Position numbers and translations under genes: made by a program. From the NCBI RefSeq assembly GCF_002812125.1, contig NZ_NPDQ01000005.1, forward strand, positions 1 to 64,000: DNA of 64,000 bases, given 5' to 3'. Below the pieces are notes generated by a model that saw nothing but the letters and a program-made list of their open reading frames with translations, made no database searches and had not been told where the DNA came from. Source of the stretch: Leptospira brenneri. GTDB taxonomy: Bacteria > Spirochaetota > Leptospiria > Leptospirales > Leptospiraceae. Positions 44,700 through 54,687 of this stretch are shown here, piece by piece (position 1 is the stretch's first letter; each line of letters opens with the position of its first letter).

Positions 44700-46558
44700 C
44701 AGTCAATTCGTTGCATTTTTTGGAAAATGGATTTTACATCTAAAATCAAACTCACATTCCCACTTCCTAGGATGGTGAATCCATTGACCCCGTTCGCTTC
44801 CTCTAAAATTCCTTGTAATGGTTTGATGACAACGTTTTGGTTCCCAATGATTTCATCAACTCTGAGGCCAATGAGTTTCTTTTCATACTCAAGGACAATC
44901 ATAAGAGGGTCTAAACCATCATAAAAAATTTCTTCCCTATGGTTTAGGATTTGGTTGATATCGAAGATAGGAATAAAAGTTCCGCGAACATCAATTACCT
45001 TCTGGTTGTCTTCTAATGGAATCTCTGTACGATCGCGAAGGCTAATAAATTCTCTTAGTTCTGTTGTTTGAATCGTAAAAAATTTGTTCCCAATTCTAAC
45101 AACGGTTCCTTCCATAATTCCCAGCGATAATGGAATTCTTAAAATGAAACTTGTTCCTTTTCCTAGATGGCTATGGATTTCAATTTTTCCACCCATCCTC
45201 TCGATGTTTTGGCGAACAATATCCATTCCTACGCCACGGCCAGATATATCAGTTACCGATTCCGCAGTAGACAATCCAGGTACAAAGATTAAATTGTAAA
45301 CCTCTCTATCCGAAAGTTGGTCTGTGTCTCCCGAAAGAATTCCTCTCTCTATGGATTTTTTAATGATTTTTTCTCTATTGAGTCCTCTGCCATCATCCCG
45401 AATCATTACCCAGACTTCGTTTACTGATTGCCTTGCGCTGAGTTGGATGGAACCTACTTCTGGTTTGTTTGCTAACGAACGTTCTTCGGCATTTTCAATT
45501 CCATGATCAATCGAGTTTCTTAAGATATGAATGATTGGATCTGCGATTAAATCCACTATCGATTTGTCGATTTCTGTTTCTTCGCCACTGATATAAAGTG
45601 CGACTTTTTTATTGGCCTTCTTTTGAAGATCTCTTATTAAACGAGACATCTTGTGGAAAACTCCACTGATCGGAATCATTCGCGTAGAGAGAGCAACTTC
45701 TTGTAAATCCAAAACAATTTTACGAAGCCGATTGATGGAAGAATTAAAATCTTCGTTTCGAAGTTTCTTCAGAAGAGGGTGTTGTGTTACATTGGATTCT
45801 GCAATTACAAGTTCACCTACCAGGTCCATGAGTGCATCTAACTTTTCGTTGGCGACTTTTATCTCTTTTTTGTGAACCGATGAAGAAGGACCTGTTACCT
45901 CTTTATCAACTGGTGTTTTCGTTTGGATGAGGGAATCTTGCGTTTGTTTGCCTAATACAGTTTGTGTTTCGACTGGTTCCGGTGTTTTGATATCTTCTAT
46001 TGGCGAAGTGGTTTCTGATTCACCGAATATTTCAAAACTTTTTTTCTTTAACGGAACATCGGGTGAAACTTCAGATGTCTCTTCTCCAAAGATTTCGAAA
46101 CTTTTTTTCTTTGTTGGTTTAGGTTCCGTTGGCGCATCGGTTGTTTCTGAGTTTAGTCGTTTGATTTCACGTTTTAAAACTTCGATGATTGCTTCCGATT
46201 CTTCATCCAATTCAGGATTGGATTTCGTTTCATCTACTTTTTGTAATAGTCTTCGTAACTGGTCGCAAGTATTGATTAATACCTGGCAAACATCTTCACT
46301 CGGAAGGAGTTTTTCCTTACGCAAAATATCCATTAAGGTTTCTGCTTCGTGTGAAATTTTTACTAAACTTTCTAATTTTAGTAATCCACTAGAACCCTTA
46401 AGTGTATGAACCGCTCGGAATAGATTATTGATTAACTCTTCATCATATTCACCTGATCTATCATTGATTTCTTCGATAGAGAGGATTGCGGATTCGCAAA
46501 CCTCTATCAATTCAAATCCTTCAGGAATAAAGTCGAGTAAGAGCTGTTCTCTTCCCAT
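44699..46558 (-). CDS. cheA: CheA chemotaxis histidine kinase
   Basis: This 619-residue protein has an Hpt (P1) domain with the phospho-acceptor His in RAVHTLKGSSGLL (~50), a dimer domain (~230-300), an ATPase domain (ILRNSIDHGIE, DDGRGLNRE, GRGVGMDIV) and a CheW-like P5 domain (~480-615). The P2 domain is missing. In its place the linker (~135-225) carries the motif KKKSFEIFGE twice, ~22 residues apart. It phosphorylates CheY and CheB. It lies 8 bases after the mcp gene. Confidence 0.93.
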   Translation of the reverse strand: MGREQLLLDFIPEGFELIEVCESAILSIEEINDRSGEYDEELINNLFRAVHTLKGSSGLLKLESLVKISHEAETLMDILRKEKLLPSEDVCQVLINTCDQLRRLLQKVDETKSNPELDEESEAIIEVLKREIKRLNSETTDAPTEPKPTKKKSFEIFGEETSEVSPDVPLKKKSFEIFGESETTSPIEDIKTPEPVETQTVLGKQTQDSLIQTKTPVDKEVTGPSSSVHKKEIKVANEKLDALMDLVGELVIAESNVTQHPLLKKLRNEDFNSSINRLRKIVLDLQEVALSTRMIPISGVFHKMSRLIRDLQKKANKKVALYISGEETEIDKSIVDLIADPIIHILRNSIDHGIENAEERSLANKPEVGSIQLSARQSVNEVWVMIRDDGRGLNREKIIKKSIERGILSGDTDQLSDREVYNLIFVPGLSTAESVTDISGRGVGMDIVRQNIERMGGKIEIHSHLGKGTSFILRIPLSLGIMEGTVVRIGNKFFTIQTTELREFISLRDRTEIPLEDNQKVIDVRGTFIPIFDINQILNHREEIFYDGLDPLMIVLEYEKKLIGLRVDEIIGNQNVVIKPLQGILEEANGVNGFTILGSGNVSLILDVKSIFQKMQRID

Positions 46559-46566
46559 AAATTAAC

Positions 46567-48087
46567 TCAGAATTTTTCAGTTAAAGCGGCATGTTCGTGG
46601 CCAGAACTAAATGCATTAGCCTGTTTGTTGTTTTTCCCAAATTCAGCTGCAATGTTTTTTAGATCACCTGGTTTGTTTGTAATGGTTTTTTTCTGTTTAG
46701 CCACTAGTAGTTTTTCTTTGTCTATTTTGACTAAAGTTCCCATAATTTCCATTAGGTGGCCGGATTGTTCTTTTAACTCATTGGAAGTTGCTGCTAATTC
46801 TTCTGAAGAAGAAGCTGCAATCTGTGTTGTTTGATCCATTTGAGTCATCGCTAAGGAAATTTGGTTGATCCCGGAAGATTGTTCACTAGAAGCATCTGCA
46901 ATCGACGAAACGAGTTCTGCCGTTTTTTGAATGCTTGGAACAATCTCTTCAATAACCTTTCCTGCCTCTTCTGCGAGTGATACACTATTGGAGGAAAGTT
47001 GGTTGATTTCTTGGGCTGCTACCTGGCTTCTTTCTGCTAGTTTTCTGACTTCATCCGCAACTACAGCAAAACCTTTTCCATGTTTCCCAGCACGAGCAGC
47101 TTCAATTGCAGCATTTAGCGCTAGTAAGTTGGTTTGGTAAGCGATTTCTTCGATAATTTTGATTTTCGAAGAGATGTTTTTCATCGCATCCAGAGTTTTA
47201 AATACAGCTTCTCTTCCTTTTGTAGTTTCTTTGGCAGAAGTGGAAGCGATTTCATTTGTTTCGTTTGCTGCTTGTGAGTTTTGTGTCACAGAAGAAGACA
47301 TTTCTTCAATAGATGCGGTTGATTCTTCGATGGAAGCTGCTTGTTCACTTGCTCCTTGGCTAAGTGAGTAAGCAGTGGAAGAAACTTGTTCTGCTGCAGT
47401 GGAAACTGTTGTTGCGATTTCTACAGCAGAGTTAAGCGCTTTTGTGATGCTTACGATAATCCAAGCGGCAAGAAGAGCGGAAATGATTGCTGAGACTATA
47501 AATAGGCCTGCCATAAAAATGAATATACCTTGGTAGTATTCATCAGTAAGTCTATTTGCTTCGTCCATATCGGCTGCTGCCATCGCTGCAATGTCATCGG
47601 CAATGGCATCAAATCGATCTGCGGCAGGCCGACCTTTGGCTGAAGAAATATCTTGTGCTTGTTGTGTTAAATTTTTTAAAGCAATTACTTTTACTAGTTC
47701 AAAAGCATCCGCATAGTCCTTAAAAGCACCTCTAAGTTCTTCTAGTTTCTCTTTGTCTTTTTGATTTCCGATTTTTTCTAGTTCTTGGATGTAACTAAAT
47801 AATTCTGAAGTGTAACGAACTCTATCACTTAAACGTTTGTTCATTAGTTCAACTGATTGATCAAGGATTAAGTTTTTCTCGTTTCTTGCGAGCCACATAA
47901 ACTTTGTTCGTATTTTTTCCGAAAATTGAACCTTCGGTGAATAGATCAATACTAAATCAGTTACTTTGTTGTTAAATATATTAACACTGTAAATTCCTGA
48001 GCCAGTGCCGATACCGATAAAAACAATTAACAAGCTGAATCCGAGGATCAATTTTCCTTTAACTGTCATGGACTTTAGATTAAACAT
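46567..48087 (-). CDS. Methyl-accepting chemotaxis protein
   Basis: This 506-residue chemoreceptor has a membrane helix at ~13-35, a periplasmic four-helix-type sensor (~36-190), a second helix (~192-217) and a long cytoplasmic signalling coiled coil. The conserved tip is [31 protein letters not shown]... (~320-350). The HAMP domain appears very short or absent after helix two. There is no CheR-tethering NWETF-like tail; it ends in LTEKF. It lies between cheW (13 bases) and cheA (8 bases) and is likely their dedicated receptor. Confidence 0.92.
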   Translation of the reverse strand: MFNLKSMTVKGKLILGFSLLIVFIGIGTGSGIYSVNIFNNKVTDLVLIYSPKVQFSEKIRTKFMWLARNEKNLILDQSVELMNKRLSDRVRYTSELFSYIQELEKIGNQKDKEKLEELRGAFKDYADAFELVKVIALKNLTQQAQDISSAKGRPAADRFDAIADDIAAMAAADMDEANRLTDEYYQGIFIFMAGLFIVSAIISALLAAWIIVSITKALNSAVEIATTVSTAAEQVSSTAYSLSQGASEQAASIEESTASIEEMSSSVTQNSQAANETNEIASTSAKETTKGREAVFKTLDAMKNISSKIKIIEEIAYQTNLLALNAAIEAARAGKHGKGFAVVADEVRKLAERSQVAAQEINQLSSNSVSLAEEAGKVIEEIVPSIQKTAELVSSIADASSEQSSGINQISLAMTQMDQTTQIAASSSEELAATSNELKEQSGHLMEIMGTLVKIDKEKLLVAKQKKTITNKPGDLKNIAAEFGKNNKQANAFSSGHEHAALTEKF

Positions 48088-48100
48088 TTTTTTTCCTCTT

Positions 48101-48625
48101 TTATGTTTGATTGCTGATTGCTACATCTAATGCGAGTTGGTCTTCGTCTTTTAGAAGTTTTTCGATATTGAGTAAAACTTTTACATCATCGCTGACCTTA
48201 GCTATCGATTTAATAAACTGATTCCCTTGGTGGTCTCCAAATCTTGGAGCCTCTTCCATATTGGTTGGTGCAATTTTGATGACTTCTTTTACTGTGTCTA
48301 CGATGAGACCGATTAGTTGTTGGTTTACGTTTAGAATGATGACACAGGTTTTGTCATTGTAACCGATGGACTGCATTCGAAATCTATCTCGAACGTCTAT
48401 AAGAGCAATTACTTTTCCACGAAGATTGATGACACCTTTGATGAAGGTAGGCATATCAGGAATTTCAGTAATACTTTGCATCCCCACAATTTCTGTTATG
48501 AATTTAATTTCGATCCCGTAACTTCTATCTGCCAAAGAAAAAATTAGAAACCGACCATCTAGTGTGTCTTCATCATCAAAGTCATCATTGTCATCGGAAA
48601 GAGAATCCATATCTAAATTGTTCAT
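48101..48625 (-). CDS. cheW: CheW coupling protein
   Basis: This 174-residue protein has a ~20-residue acidic N-terminal extension ([14 protein letters not shown]) before a CheW SH3-like domain ([37 protein letters not shown]). CheW links receptors to CheA in the polar array. It is upstream of mcp in the same unit. The acidic extension is not part of the usual fold. Confidence 0.92.
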   Translation of the reverse strand: MNNLDMDSLSDDNDDFDDEDTLDGRFLIFSLADRSYGIEIKFITEIVGMQSITEIPDMPTFIKGVINLRGKVIALIDVRDRFRMQSIGYNDKTCVIILNVNQQLIGLIVDTVKEVIKIAPTNMEEAPRFGDHQGNQFIKSIAKVSDDVKVLLNIEKLLKDEDQLALDVAISNQT

Positions 48626-48706
48626 AGTGTTACCTACTTATGATCGAAAAAAAGGAATATCTGAACTTGTCTAATCAAAATTATAAATCTACTTAATAAA
48701 CCGGTT

Positions 48707-49951
48707 TTAAGCCACAATATCAAATTCCAAGGTTACGGATACTTCCGAGGATTTGTCCTTATAAATATTGGAATCTAAAACATTGAAGTAAATTTTTGCA
48801 TTCATATCTTCTAGGATTTTTTTTACAATAGGTAAACCAAGTCCCAAACCAAATTCTTCTTTTGAATACCTTTCATCGACGTATCGATTGACTCGATAAA
48901 AAGGTTGAAATAAAATAATTTCTTCTGATTTTTTGAAATCAAATTGATGGATTGATGGATCCATTGGTGCATTTAAAATTTTAAGAGAAAGTTTATCTCC
49001 TGCTTTCATAAATAAAATATAAATACTCGAATTGTCCGGTCCATACTTCATTGCATTGATTAAGAGTTCGCGAATCGCAGTTCTTAATAGTTTTAAATGA
49101 CAACGAAATTGATTCTCCTGTCCATTTTGTAAGTTAGAGATATGGAATCTTTGGTTTTTGATGATGGTCATATCTGAAAGATAACTTACTTCTTCTTGAA
49201 TCAAACTATGTAAGTCTTTCAGGCTTGCAGGTTCCGTAGCACTTGCACTTCCTTCGAAAACGATTTGTGCTTCTGCTAAGGTCTGGACTAATTTTTTTGT
49301 ACTACGAAAGTTATCGTCAATCAACTCAAAGATAGCAGAAGGAACTTCATAATGATCGTCTACTTTTTTTGCTTTCCTAACAAGGGACCCAACTGTAGTC
49401 ACTAGTGCTCCTAAACCAGATCCTTGCATAAGCGAAGTGTTGAGATTGGGGAGGGCTTTTTCCATCCAATCTTTATGGCTTCCTTTGCCTTCGATTTCAT
49501 GGCGCCAGTTGAAGATCTTTATGATTTCTTTATGTAAATTCTCTTCATATTGTACAACTGCCTTTTGGACTTGGGAGAGATCTTTCAGATTTCCCTCTGC
49601 AATTTCTAAAGCAGAGATCAGAAAAAACTTTTCTGTTTGGCCTGGAGAGGCAAATGGAGCTACTTTGATAAATAACTGAAACTCAGAAAAAGAAAAATGC
49701 GAGGCAAAAGGGATTCCTGTTCCTATTACTTCCGATATTGTTTCCCTCAGGTTGACATAGGATTCAGGAATGAATTCCTCTAAGGTCTGGCCAACAACAT
49801 TGGAACCTAATTGCCAGGGAGTTGTTTCGGAAGAATAGGCTTCGATAATTTCGCCGGTTTCGGAAAGAAGGATGTAGGTTCCTGCGGGTAGGGATGGGAA
49901 AAGGGAACCCGCAAAAGATTTGATTGTATCATCCGTAGACATTTCCGTCAT
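48707..49951 (-). CDS. Atypical PAS-type histidine kinase upstream of chemotaxis genes
   Basis: This 414-residue protein has a PAS-like sensor (~20-130; GTYILLSETGEIIEAYS, VVGQTLEEFIP), a helical segment (~140-220) and a HATPase domain with the N box AIRELLINAMKYGPDNS and G box FGLGLGLPIVKKI. A standard HisKA H-box is not obvious; a candidate His is in NWRHEIE. It may phosphorylate or allosterically tune a chemotaxis response regulator. The ATG at 49951 (GAGGG upstream) is chosen over one ten codons earlier. It precedes cheW by 81 bases on the same strand. Confidence 0.75.
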   Translation of the reverse strand: MTEMSTDDTIKSFAGSLFPSLPAGTYILLSETGEIIEAYSSETTPWQLGSNVVGQTLEEFIPESYVNLRETISEVIGTGIPFASHFSFSEFQLFIKVAPFASPGQTEKFFLISALEIAEGNLKDLSQVQKAVVQYEENLHKEIIKIFNWRHEIEGKGSHKDWMEKALPNLNTSLMQGSGLGALVTTVGSLVRKAKKVDDHYEVPSAIFELIDDNFRSTKKLVQTLAEAQIVFEGSASATEPASLKDLHSLIQEEVSYLSDMTIIKNQRFHISNLQNGQENQFRCHLKLLRTAIRELLINAMKYGPDNSSIYILFMKAGDKLSLKILNAPMDPSIHQFDFKKSEEIILFQPFYRVNRYVDERYSKEEFGLGLGLPIVKKILEDMNAKIYFNVLDSNIYKDKSSEVSVTLEFDIVA

Positions 49952-49981
49952 TTCGCCCTCAAGTTTAGAATTAGAACACAT

Positions 49982-50311
49982 TTATAACGGACTATATTTA
50001 TAACATAATTATTCATAAATTCAAGTAGGTGTATGAAAAAAAGTTCATAAATCCTCGTCTCCAATCATTTCTCGAATTATGTCGTATCTTTTTTGTGGCT
50101 CTATTTGGGTAACAGTTTTTTAGGTTACTCTTTGTTCTCCTTTCGTTGTTTGAACGATATATTTATTAATTATAATATACGGATAAGTTGATATGTTGAA
50201 GACTGTAGTCTTATTCGCTAAATCACTTCGTTGATACACTAAGATAAGACATGAATTGAAGTACGGTCGCGACCGGTTCCTTTAATTGTTCTTTTCTGAT
50301 GAGTTTTCTAG
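49982..50311. other. Intergenic region with palindromes
   Basis: No gene is seen in these 330 bases. ATTTATAAC occurs twice within ~20 bases just upstream of the kinase gene, a possible regulator site. CGGTCGCGACCG (50264-50275) is a perfect 12-bp GC palindrome in otherwise AT-rich DNA near the end of the lipoprotein gene. Confidence 0.35.
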
Positions 50312-51703
50312 TTAGTAAGAAACACAGCGTACATACAATGAATTATTTTTTGGGTGTCCTTCATAGATACTATTGAATGTTGTTGTGAAGTTGATATACC
50401 ATGCATTGGAAGTCGCAGCATAGGTAGTCGATGTCCAATAATATCCGCTAGCGGAAGAGACTGTATTAGGAAATGTAACTTGGTCAATTGTAGGTCCAGT
50501 AGCTTTTGTAAAATCGTACAAACTCACTAGCTCATTACGGTTGGGAAGTTTCCAGGATTTAGATCCTAAAGACAAACTACTACAATAAGTAAGTGCAGTA
50601 GCCCAACTTGTTGGAGTTGCTCCACCGGAACAAGTGGAATCATTGTTTTGTCCGTAAGAGCATTTTTGCCAAGTAAGTCCTGTGGAATTGTCTTTTACCG
50701 TTCCATCTCCATGGTCGGTAAAGGAAAAAGTTTCGATTGGAGGTAGGGAAGCAACACAGCGGCCATAATATCCATTTGTGTTTATCGTTGCGTATGAATT
50801 TCCGGCACTATAGTCCAGATACCAACGATCAGTATTTGGAGGATAGGGAGTAGATGCCCAATAGGCAAAGTTGGCTGTAGAAGGGAGGGTCGTGGGATCT
50901 ATGATTGTAAGGGATGTTTTGCTTGCGTCGTTAGTGGTTAATAACTCCTTCATGGTAGGGAGACGCCAGGTGTTGTATCCTGCATAACCATTTCCGGAAT
51001 TCAAAGAATTGAGTGCATTACAGGAGGTAGTTAGAACTGTGATGCCACCAGTGGTCAGCCCCGGGCTGTTTATCGCACAAGTAGGTCCTTCTAAACCTTG
51101 CGAACATGTTTTCCAAATGATTCCCGTGGATTGATCCAAAGATATATAATCATTGGGGTAGGTTGCATTGGCACTAGGCCCAGTGTAATTCGTGGAAATT
51201 CCAGAGCCAAACGATCCATCATCGCCAGAGCTATAAATTGCAGTTTGTCCAGTTTTTAGAGGAAGGAGGGAATAGGTTCCTTCGACAATGGGACTATGGT
51301 CCATTCCTGGTTTGATGGCAATGGCACGAATCCTTTGGCCCGCAAGTCTCCAAATGGAAGATGGTGTTGCATACAGTGTAGATGCATCCGTCGGATCTGA
51401 CCCATCTGTTGTGATGTAAATGGTGGCACCAGGGGTTATGGTGGAAATGGAAATAAAATGGGGTTCGTTGTAATGCCCTGGAGCTGGGGAAAAAAAAGGA
51501 GGCAATACTTGGTTTAAATTCACTGCACAATGTTTGGAAGTATTTCCAGAAAGGATTTTAAAAAGTATTGTTTCGTAGTAACCTTTGAAATTTGGATCAC
51601 ATTGGTTTTCTAAATCGGCTTGATTGCAGTTCGTATAAAAGATAGCAACACATAAGAAAAAAAGAGTGCGGACAAAAAAAACAAGGTAACGGCTCTGTTG
51701 CAT
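50312..51703 (-). CDS. Surface lipoprotein with CHB_HEX_C-like and two DUF1566 domains
   Basis: This 463-residue protein has a lipoprotein signal ending in FYTNC, then the leader CNQADLENQCDP shared with two other lipoproteins here. Residues ~70-145 resemble the C-terminal chitobiase/hexosaminidase-type Fn3-like domain (GATIYITTDGSDPT). Two DUF1566 (Lcl C-terminal) repeats follow (~180-320 and ~325-463; each with GIIWKTCSQG / GLTWQKCSYG and WRLPTMKELL / WKLPNRNELV). It is probably surface-exposed and ligand-binding; function unknown. Confidence 0.8.
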   Translation of the reverse strand: MQQSRYLVFFVRTLFFLCVAIFYTNCNQADLENQCDPNFKGYYETILFKILSGNTSKHCAVNLNQVLPPFFSPAPGHYNEPHFISISTITPGATIYITTDGSDPTDASTLYATPSSIWRLAGQRIRAIAIKPGMDHSPIVEGTYSLLPLKTGQTAIYSSGDDGSFGSGISTNYTGPSANATYPNDYISLDQSTGIIWKTCSQGLEGPTCAINSPGLTTGGITVLTTSCNALNSLNSGNGYAGYNTWRLPTMKELLTTNDASKTSLTIIDPTTLPSTANFAYWASTPYPPNTDRWYLDYSAGNSYATINTNGYYGRCVASLPPIETFSFTDHGDGTVKDNSTGLTWQKCSYGQNNDSTCSGGATPTSWATALTYCSSLSLGSKSWKLPNRNELVSLYDFTKATGPTIDQVTFPNTVSSASGYYWTSTTYAATSNAWYINFTTTFNSIYEGHPKNNSLYVRCVSY

Positions 51704-51889
51704 ATCTTAGGCTGCTGAATCGTCCAAATCTATCTTAGTAATTTCTAGATAAAAACAAAATCGTATGCTATTGACAAGTGATTTATCAAATTACAAAGCA
51801 ATTCTCGGACAGTTTGCACTTAATTTAGGATAGATACTGAACTTGTGACTTTTGTAAACAAACCGGGAATCTAGAGGTTCTGGTTTTGA

Positions 51890-52645
51890 TTATGGACGTG
51901 TTGTTTCTCGAAATTCGGATGCTGTAATTTTGAGTTCTTTTTTAAAAGCGTCATAAAAGCTGGAAAGAGATTTATACCCTACTTCAAATCCAATATCACT
52001 TACATTCTTTTCTGGGTATTGGATTAGAAGTTCTTTTGCTTCCCCGATGCGGTAACTATGCAGGAAGGAATGAAAAGTTGTTTGTTTTTTCCCGTTTAAA
52101 AATTCAGACAGTTGCCTTGGGTGTAATTCCAATTCACTCGCCAGAACTTCTAAAGATAGGTCTTCATTCCGATAAACCTTTTTCACTTCCATAAGATGGG
52201 ACAAACGATTTTGTAGATCCTCTAGATCTACTTGTAATAAGCGCGATTTCGGAGTGTTTTGATTTGTGTTTTCTTTTTGATAAGTTGTGGCAAAATGGTT
52301 ATACCTTTCTAGAGCCAATCGGAGTCGATCCTCCGAAATTGGTTTTGCAATGAAATCAATCACACCATATTCAAATGCACGGATTGCGTTGTCAGTATTT
52401 GCAGAAACGATAATGGTTATAGTTTTGGTAGTTGGAATTTGATCTAAAACTTCAAAACCATCGGATCCAAAGATATTTAAATCTAAAAAAAATAAATCAA
52501 TAGGAAATTGGTTTAAGTAAGTATTTGCTTCTTGAATTGAAGTTACATGTTGAATTTCAGTTTTTGAAGGACTTAAAATTGAGTTTAGTAACTTAATTAG
52601 GTATTTAGCATGGACAGGTTCGTCTTCTAGAATCAATATTTTCAT
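51890..52645 (-). CDS. Response regulator with AraC-type output
   Basis: This 251-residue protein has a receiver domain (~1-120; acidic LEDEP, phospho-acceptor Asp in LFFLDLNIFG, Lys in FIAKPIS). An AraC helix-turn-helix pair follows (~165-250; LASELELHPRQLSEFLNGKK and IGFEVGYKSLSSFYDAFKK). It starts 1 base after the stop of the LytS-type kinase, so the two form a two-component pair. Target genes may include nearby lipoproteins, but no site is identified. Confidence 0.9.
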   Translation of the reverse strand: MKILILEDEPVHAKYLIKLLNSILSPSKTEIQHVTSIQEANTYLNQFPIDLFFLDLNIFGSDGFEVLDQIPTTKTITIIVSANTDNAIRAFEYGVIDFIAKPISEDRLRLALERYNHFATTYQKENTNQNTPKSRLLQVDLEDLQNRLSHLMEVKKVYRNEDLSLEVLASELELHPRQLSEFLNGKKQTTFHSFLHSYRIGEAKELLIQYPEKNVSDIGFEVGYKSLSSFYDAFKKELKITASEFRETTRP

Positions 52646-52646
52646 T

Positions 52647-54617
52647 TTAATTTTTTTGAATCAGAATCAAAACTCTGTATCCTTTTTTTGATTTTCCATG
52701 CGTTAACGACCACTTACCCGGATAGGATTCTTCTAAACGAAGCCGGATGTATTCTAGTCCAGTCCCAGTCCCTGCCGTAGTTGGTTTCGTTTCTTTTTCT
52801 TTATTGTGATGATACACTAAAAAATGATAAGAAGAATAGGATTTTTCATTTTCTGTAATATTTTTCATAAAGATACCGAAACTTAATTTTGCTTTTTCTG
52901 AATCTTCGTGAGTGAAGGCGTTTTCGATGAGTGTATGAAAAACCAGAGGAGGAATCATGTCTGTGGATTCGAAACGAGAAATTTTCAGTTTATAATCTTT
53001 TTCCATCCTTAACTTCATCACACCAATATGGTATTTACATAAATTGATTTCTTCGCTAACAGGAATTAATTGTTTAGAAGCTACTTTTAGGATGATGTGA
53101 AGTTCTTCCGCTAATGAATCTAGAATCAAAGCTGATTTCTCTGGATTTTCTGAGACCCAGTAACGAATTGCTGATAAGGAATTTAGTAAAAAATGTGGTT
53201 GGATTGTTTTTTTATATAATTCTAACTCCATTCTTTTGGAATGAATGTTTGTATGATGAATTTTATCTTTCAGGAAAACTGTCTGTTCCAGTTCTTTGTT
53301 TTGTTTTTCGACTGTAAAATAAAGTTTGGAACTTTTTTTAGATAAAAGAAATGATTGTGAGAAAAATAAAACAAATGTTCCTATCGGGGCATATACTTCT
53401 GTTTTGATGATATTTTTTTCAAATAGAATGTCGTTTAGGATCGTTAAGAATAAAAAAATATAACCCAGTAAAAATCCCCATGCATTTTCTCTTTTTTTGA
53501 TCACTGCTTTGGATAGAATCCAAAGAATAAAAATACTACAAAATAACATAAAGATTTCTGCAGGGAGTAGTGTCTCTTCGACCCAAACAAAGTCACAAAC
53601 CAATATGAAAATTGCAAACACTGTAAAAATAAATTGGAATGTATGCTTTGTTAATTGGTTTGTTTCTTCTGGAAAAACTTCTCCTATAAAACTGATTAGA
53701 AACGGTGGAGCTAAATAGACTGAAAGAAAAAAAATCTTAATCAGCCATTGCCATTCAAAATTAGGGAAGAGGATGATTAAAAAGAATTCTCCGCTTGTGA
53801 GTTTATAGACTAAACTGACACAAGAATAGATGGAGAAGTAAAGTAGGCTTCTGTCATTTTTTCGTAAAAGGAAGAGAGTAAAGTGGTAAAGCGAAATCAC
53901 AAACAAACTTGCAATTAAAAAAATATCCAATGCTAATCGGATTTGTTTGGTTTGGATCATGGTTTCTTCTGATCCAAGTTCTATACTTTGTCTAAACCCG
54001 GAATTCAGTGCTTGGTAATTGGCAACATGAACGATGATTTCTATAAATTCTGAATGGGGAGTGAAAAAGGTCAGTTTGGGAAGCCAATGCTCTTTGGTTT
54101 CTGATGCAGATGTACCAACAATGCCATTTTCGGAAATTAAAATGCCATTTGCATACATACGGTAGGTATTAAATGCGTGAGGGATATAAAATGAAATTTG
54201 AGACTTTTCTAAAGATTTAGGCAATGTTAGTTGCATTCGAAAGGTTGCAAAACCATGCGTTGAATAGGATTTCCCATCTTTTTGTTTTTCGTTCCAAAAT
54301 CCAGGTAAGGTAATCGTTTCTTTTTGTAAAGGTGGGTTTCGTTTTTGAAAATCTTCGGATAGGAGTAACTTTTCGTAATAGAAATCCCAATCTCCATCTA
54401 ATTTTATAATGGTTTGGTTTTTTAAATAAAACGCACTCAGATCCATTTTTCCGTCGATCACTTTCGGTAAACCTTTGTCAGTTGATTCGGTTGTGCATGA
54501 AATCAGTGTTAGGGCCACAAGGAGAAGAAGTATGTGGGTAAGAGCGCTAGGGGGAATCCATGAAGTAGGCGATTGATTTTTCATTTGTTGGAAATGATAT
54601 CGGAAATTCTGGTTCAT
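52647..54617 (-). CDS. 7TMR-DISM LytS-type sensor histidine kinase
   Basis: This protein has a lipoprotein-like signal (LTLISC), a 7TMR-DISM2-type external domain, seven membrane helices, and a His_kinase/LytS-type domain with the His in TIQPHFLLNSLSAIRYW. A divergent HATPase follows (VFHTLIENAFTHED; GTGLEYIRLRLEE). The start is uncertain: ATGs at 54686, 54617 and 54584 all open the same frame. The one at 54617 avoids a 1-bp spacing with the divergent gene and still keeps the signal peptide. It signals to the AraC-type regulator downstream. Confidence 0.85.
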   Translation of the reverse strand: MNQNFRYHFQQMKNQSPTSWIPPSALTHILLLLVALTLISCTTESTDKGLPKVIDGKMDLSAFYLKNQTIIKLDGDWDFYYEKLLLSEDFQKRNPPLQKETITLPGFWNEKQKDGKSYSTHGFATFRMQLTLPKSLEKSQISFYIPHAFNTYRMYANGILISENGIVGTSASETKEHWLPKLTFFTPHSEFIEIIVHVANYQALNSGFRQSIELGSEETMIQTKQIRLALDIFLIASLFVISLYHFTLFLLRKNDRSLLYFSIYSCVSLVYKLTSGEFFLIILFPNFEWQWLIKIFFLSVYLAPPFLISFIGEVFPEETNQLTKHTFQFIFTVFAIFILVCDFVWVEETLLPAEIFMLFCSIFILWILSKAVIKKRENAWGFLLGYIFLFLTILNDILFEKNIIKTEVYAPIGTFVLFFSQSFLLSKKSSKLYFTVEKQNKELEQTVFLKDKIHHTNIHSKRMELELYKKTIQPHFLLNSLSAIRYWVSENPEKSALILDSLAEELHIILKVASKQLIPVSEEINLCKYHIGVMKLRMEKDYKLKISRFESTDMIPPLVFHTLIENAFTHEDSEKAKLSFGIFMKNITENEKSYSSYHFLVYHHNKEKETKPTTAGTGTGLEYIRLRLEESYPGKWSLTHGKSKKGYRVLILIQKN

Positions 54618-54687
54618 TCTCCGGATTCCCGTCCTCGGACGACAGAATCCATCGATTGGATTAGAATACACACTAAGGTTTTCCATA

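Noticed and set aside
45927..46409. 160-codon plus-strand frame within cheA
   Set aside because: Antisense of a Ser/Glu-rich linker; the cheA reading on the other strand is strongly supported.
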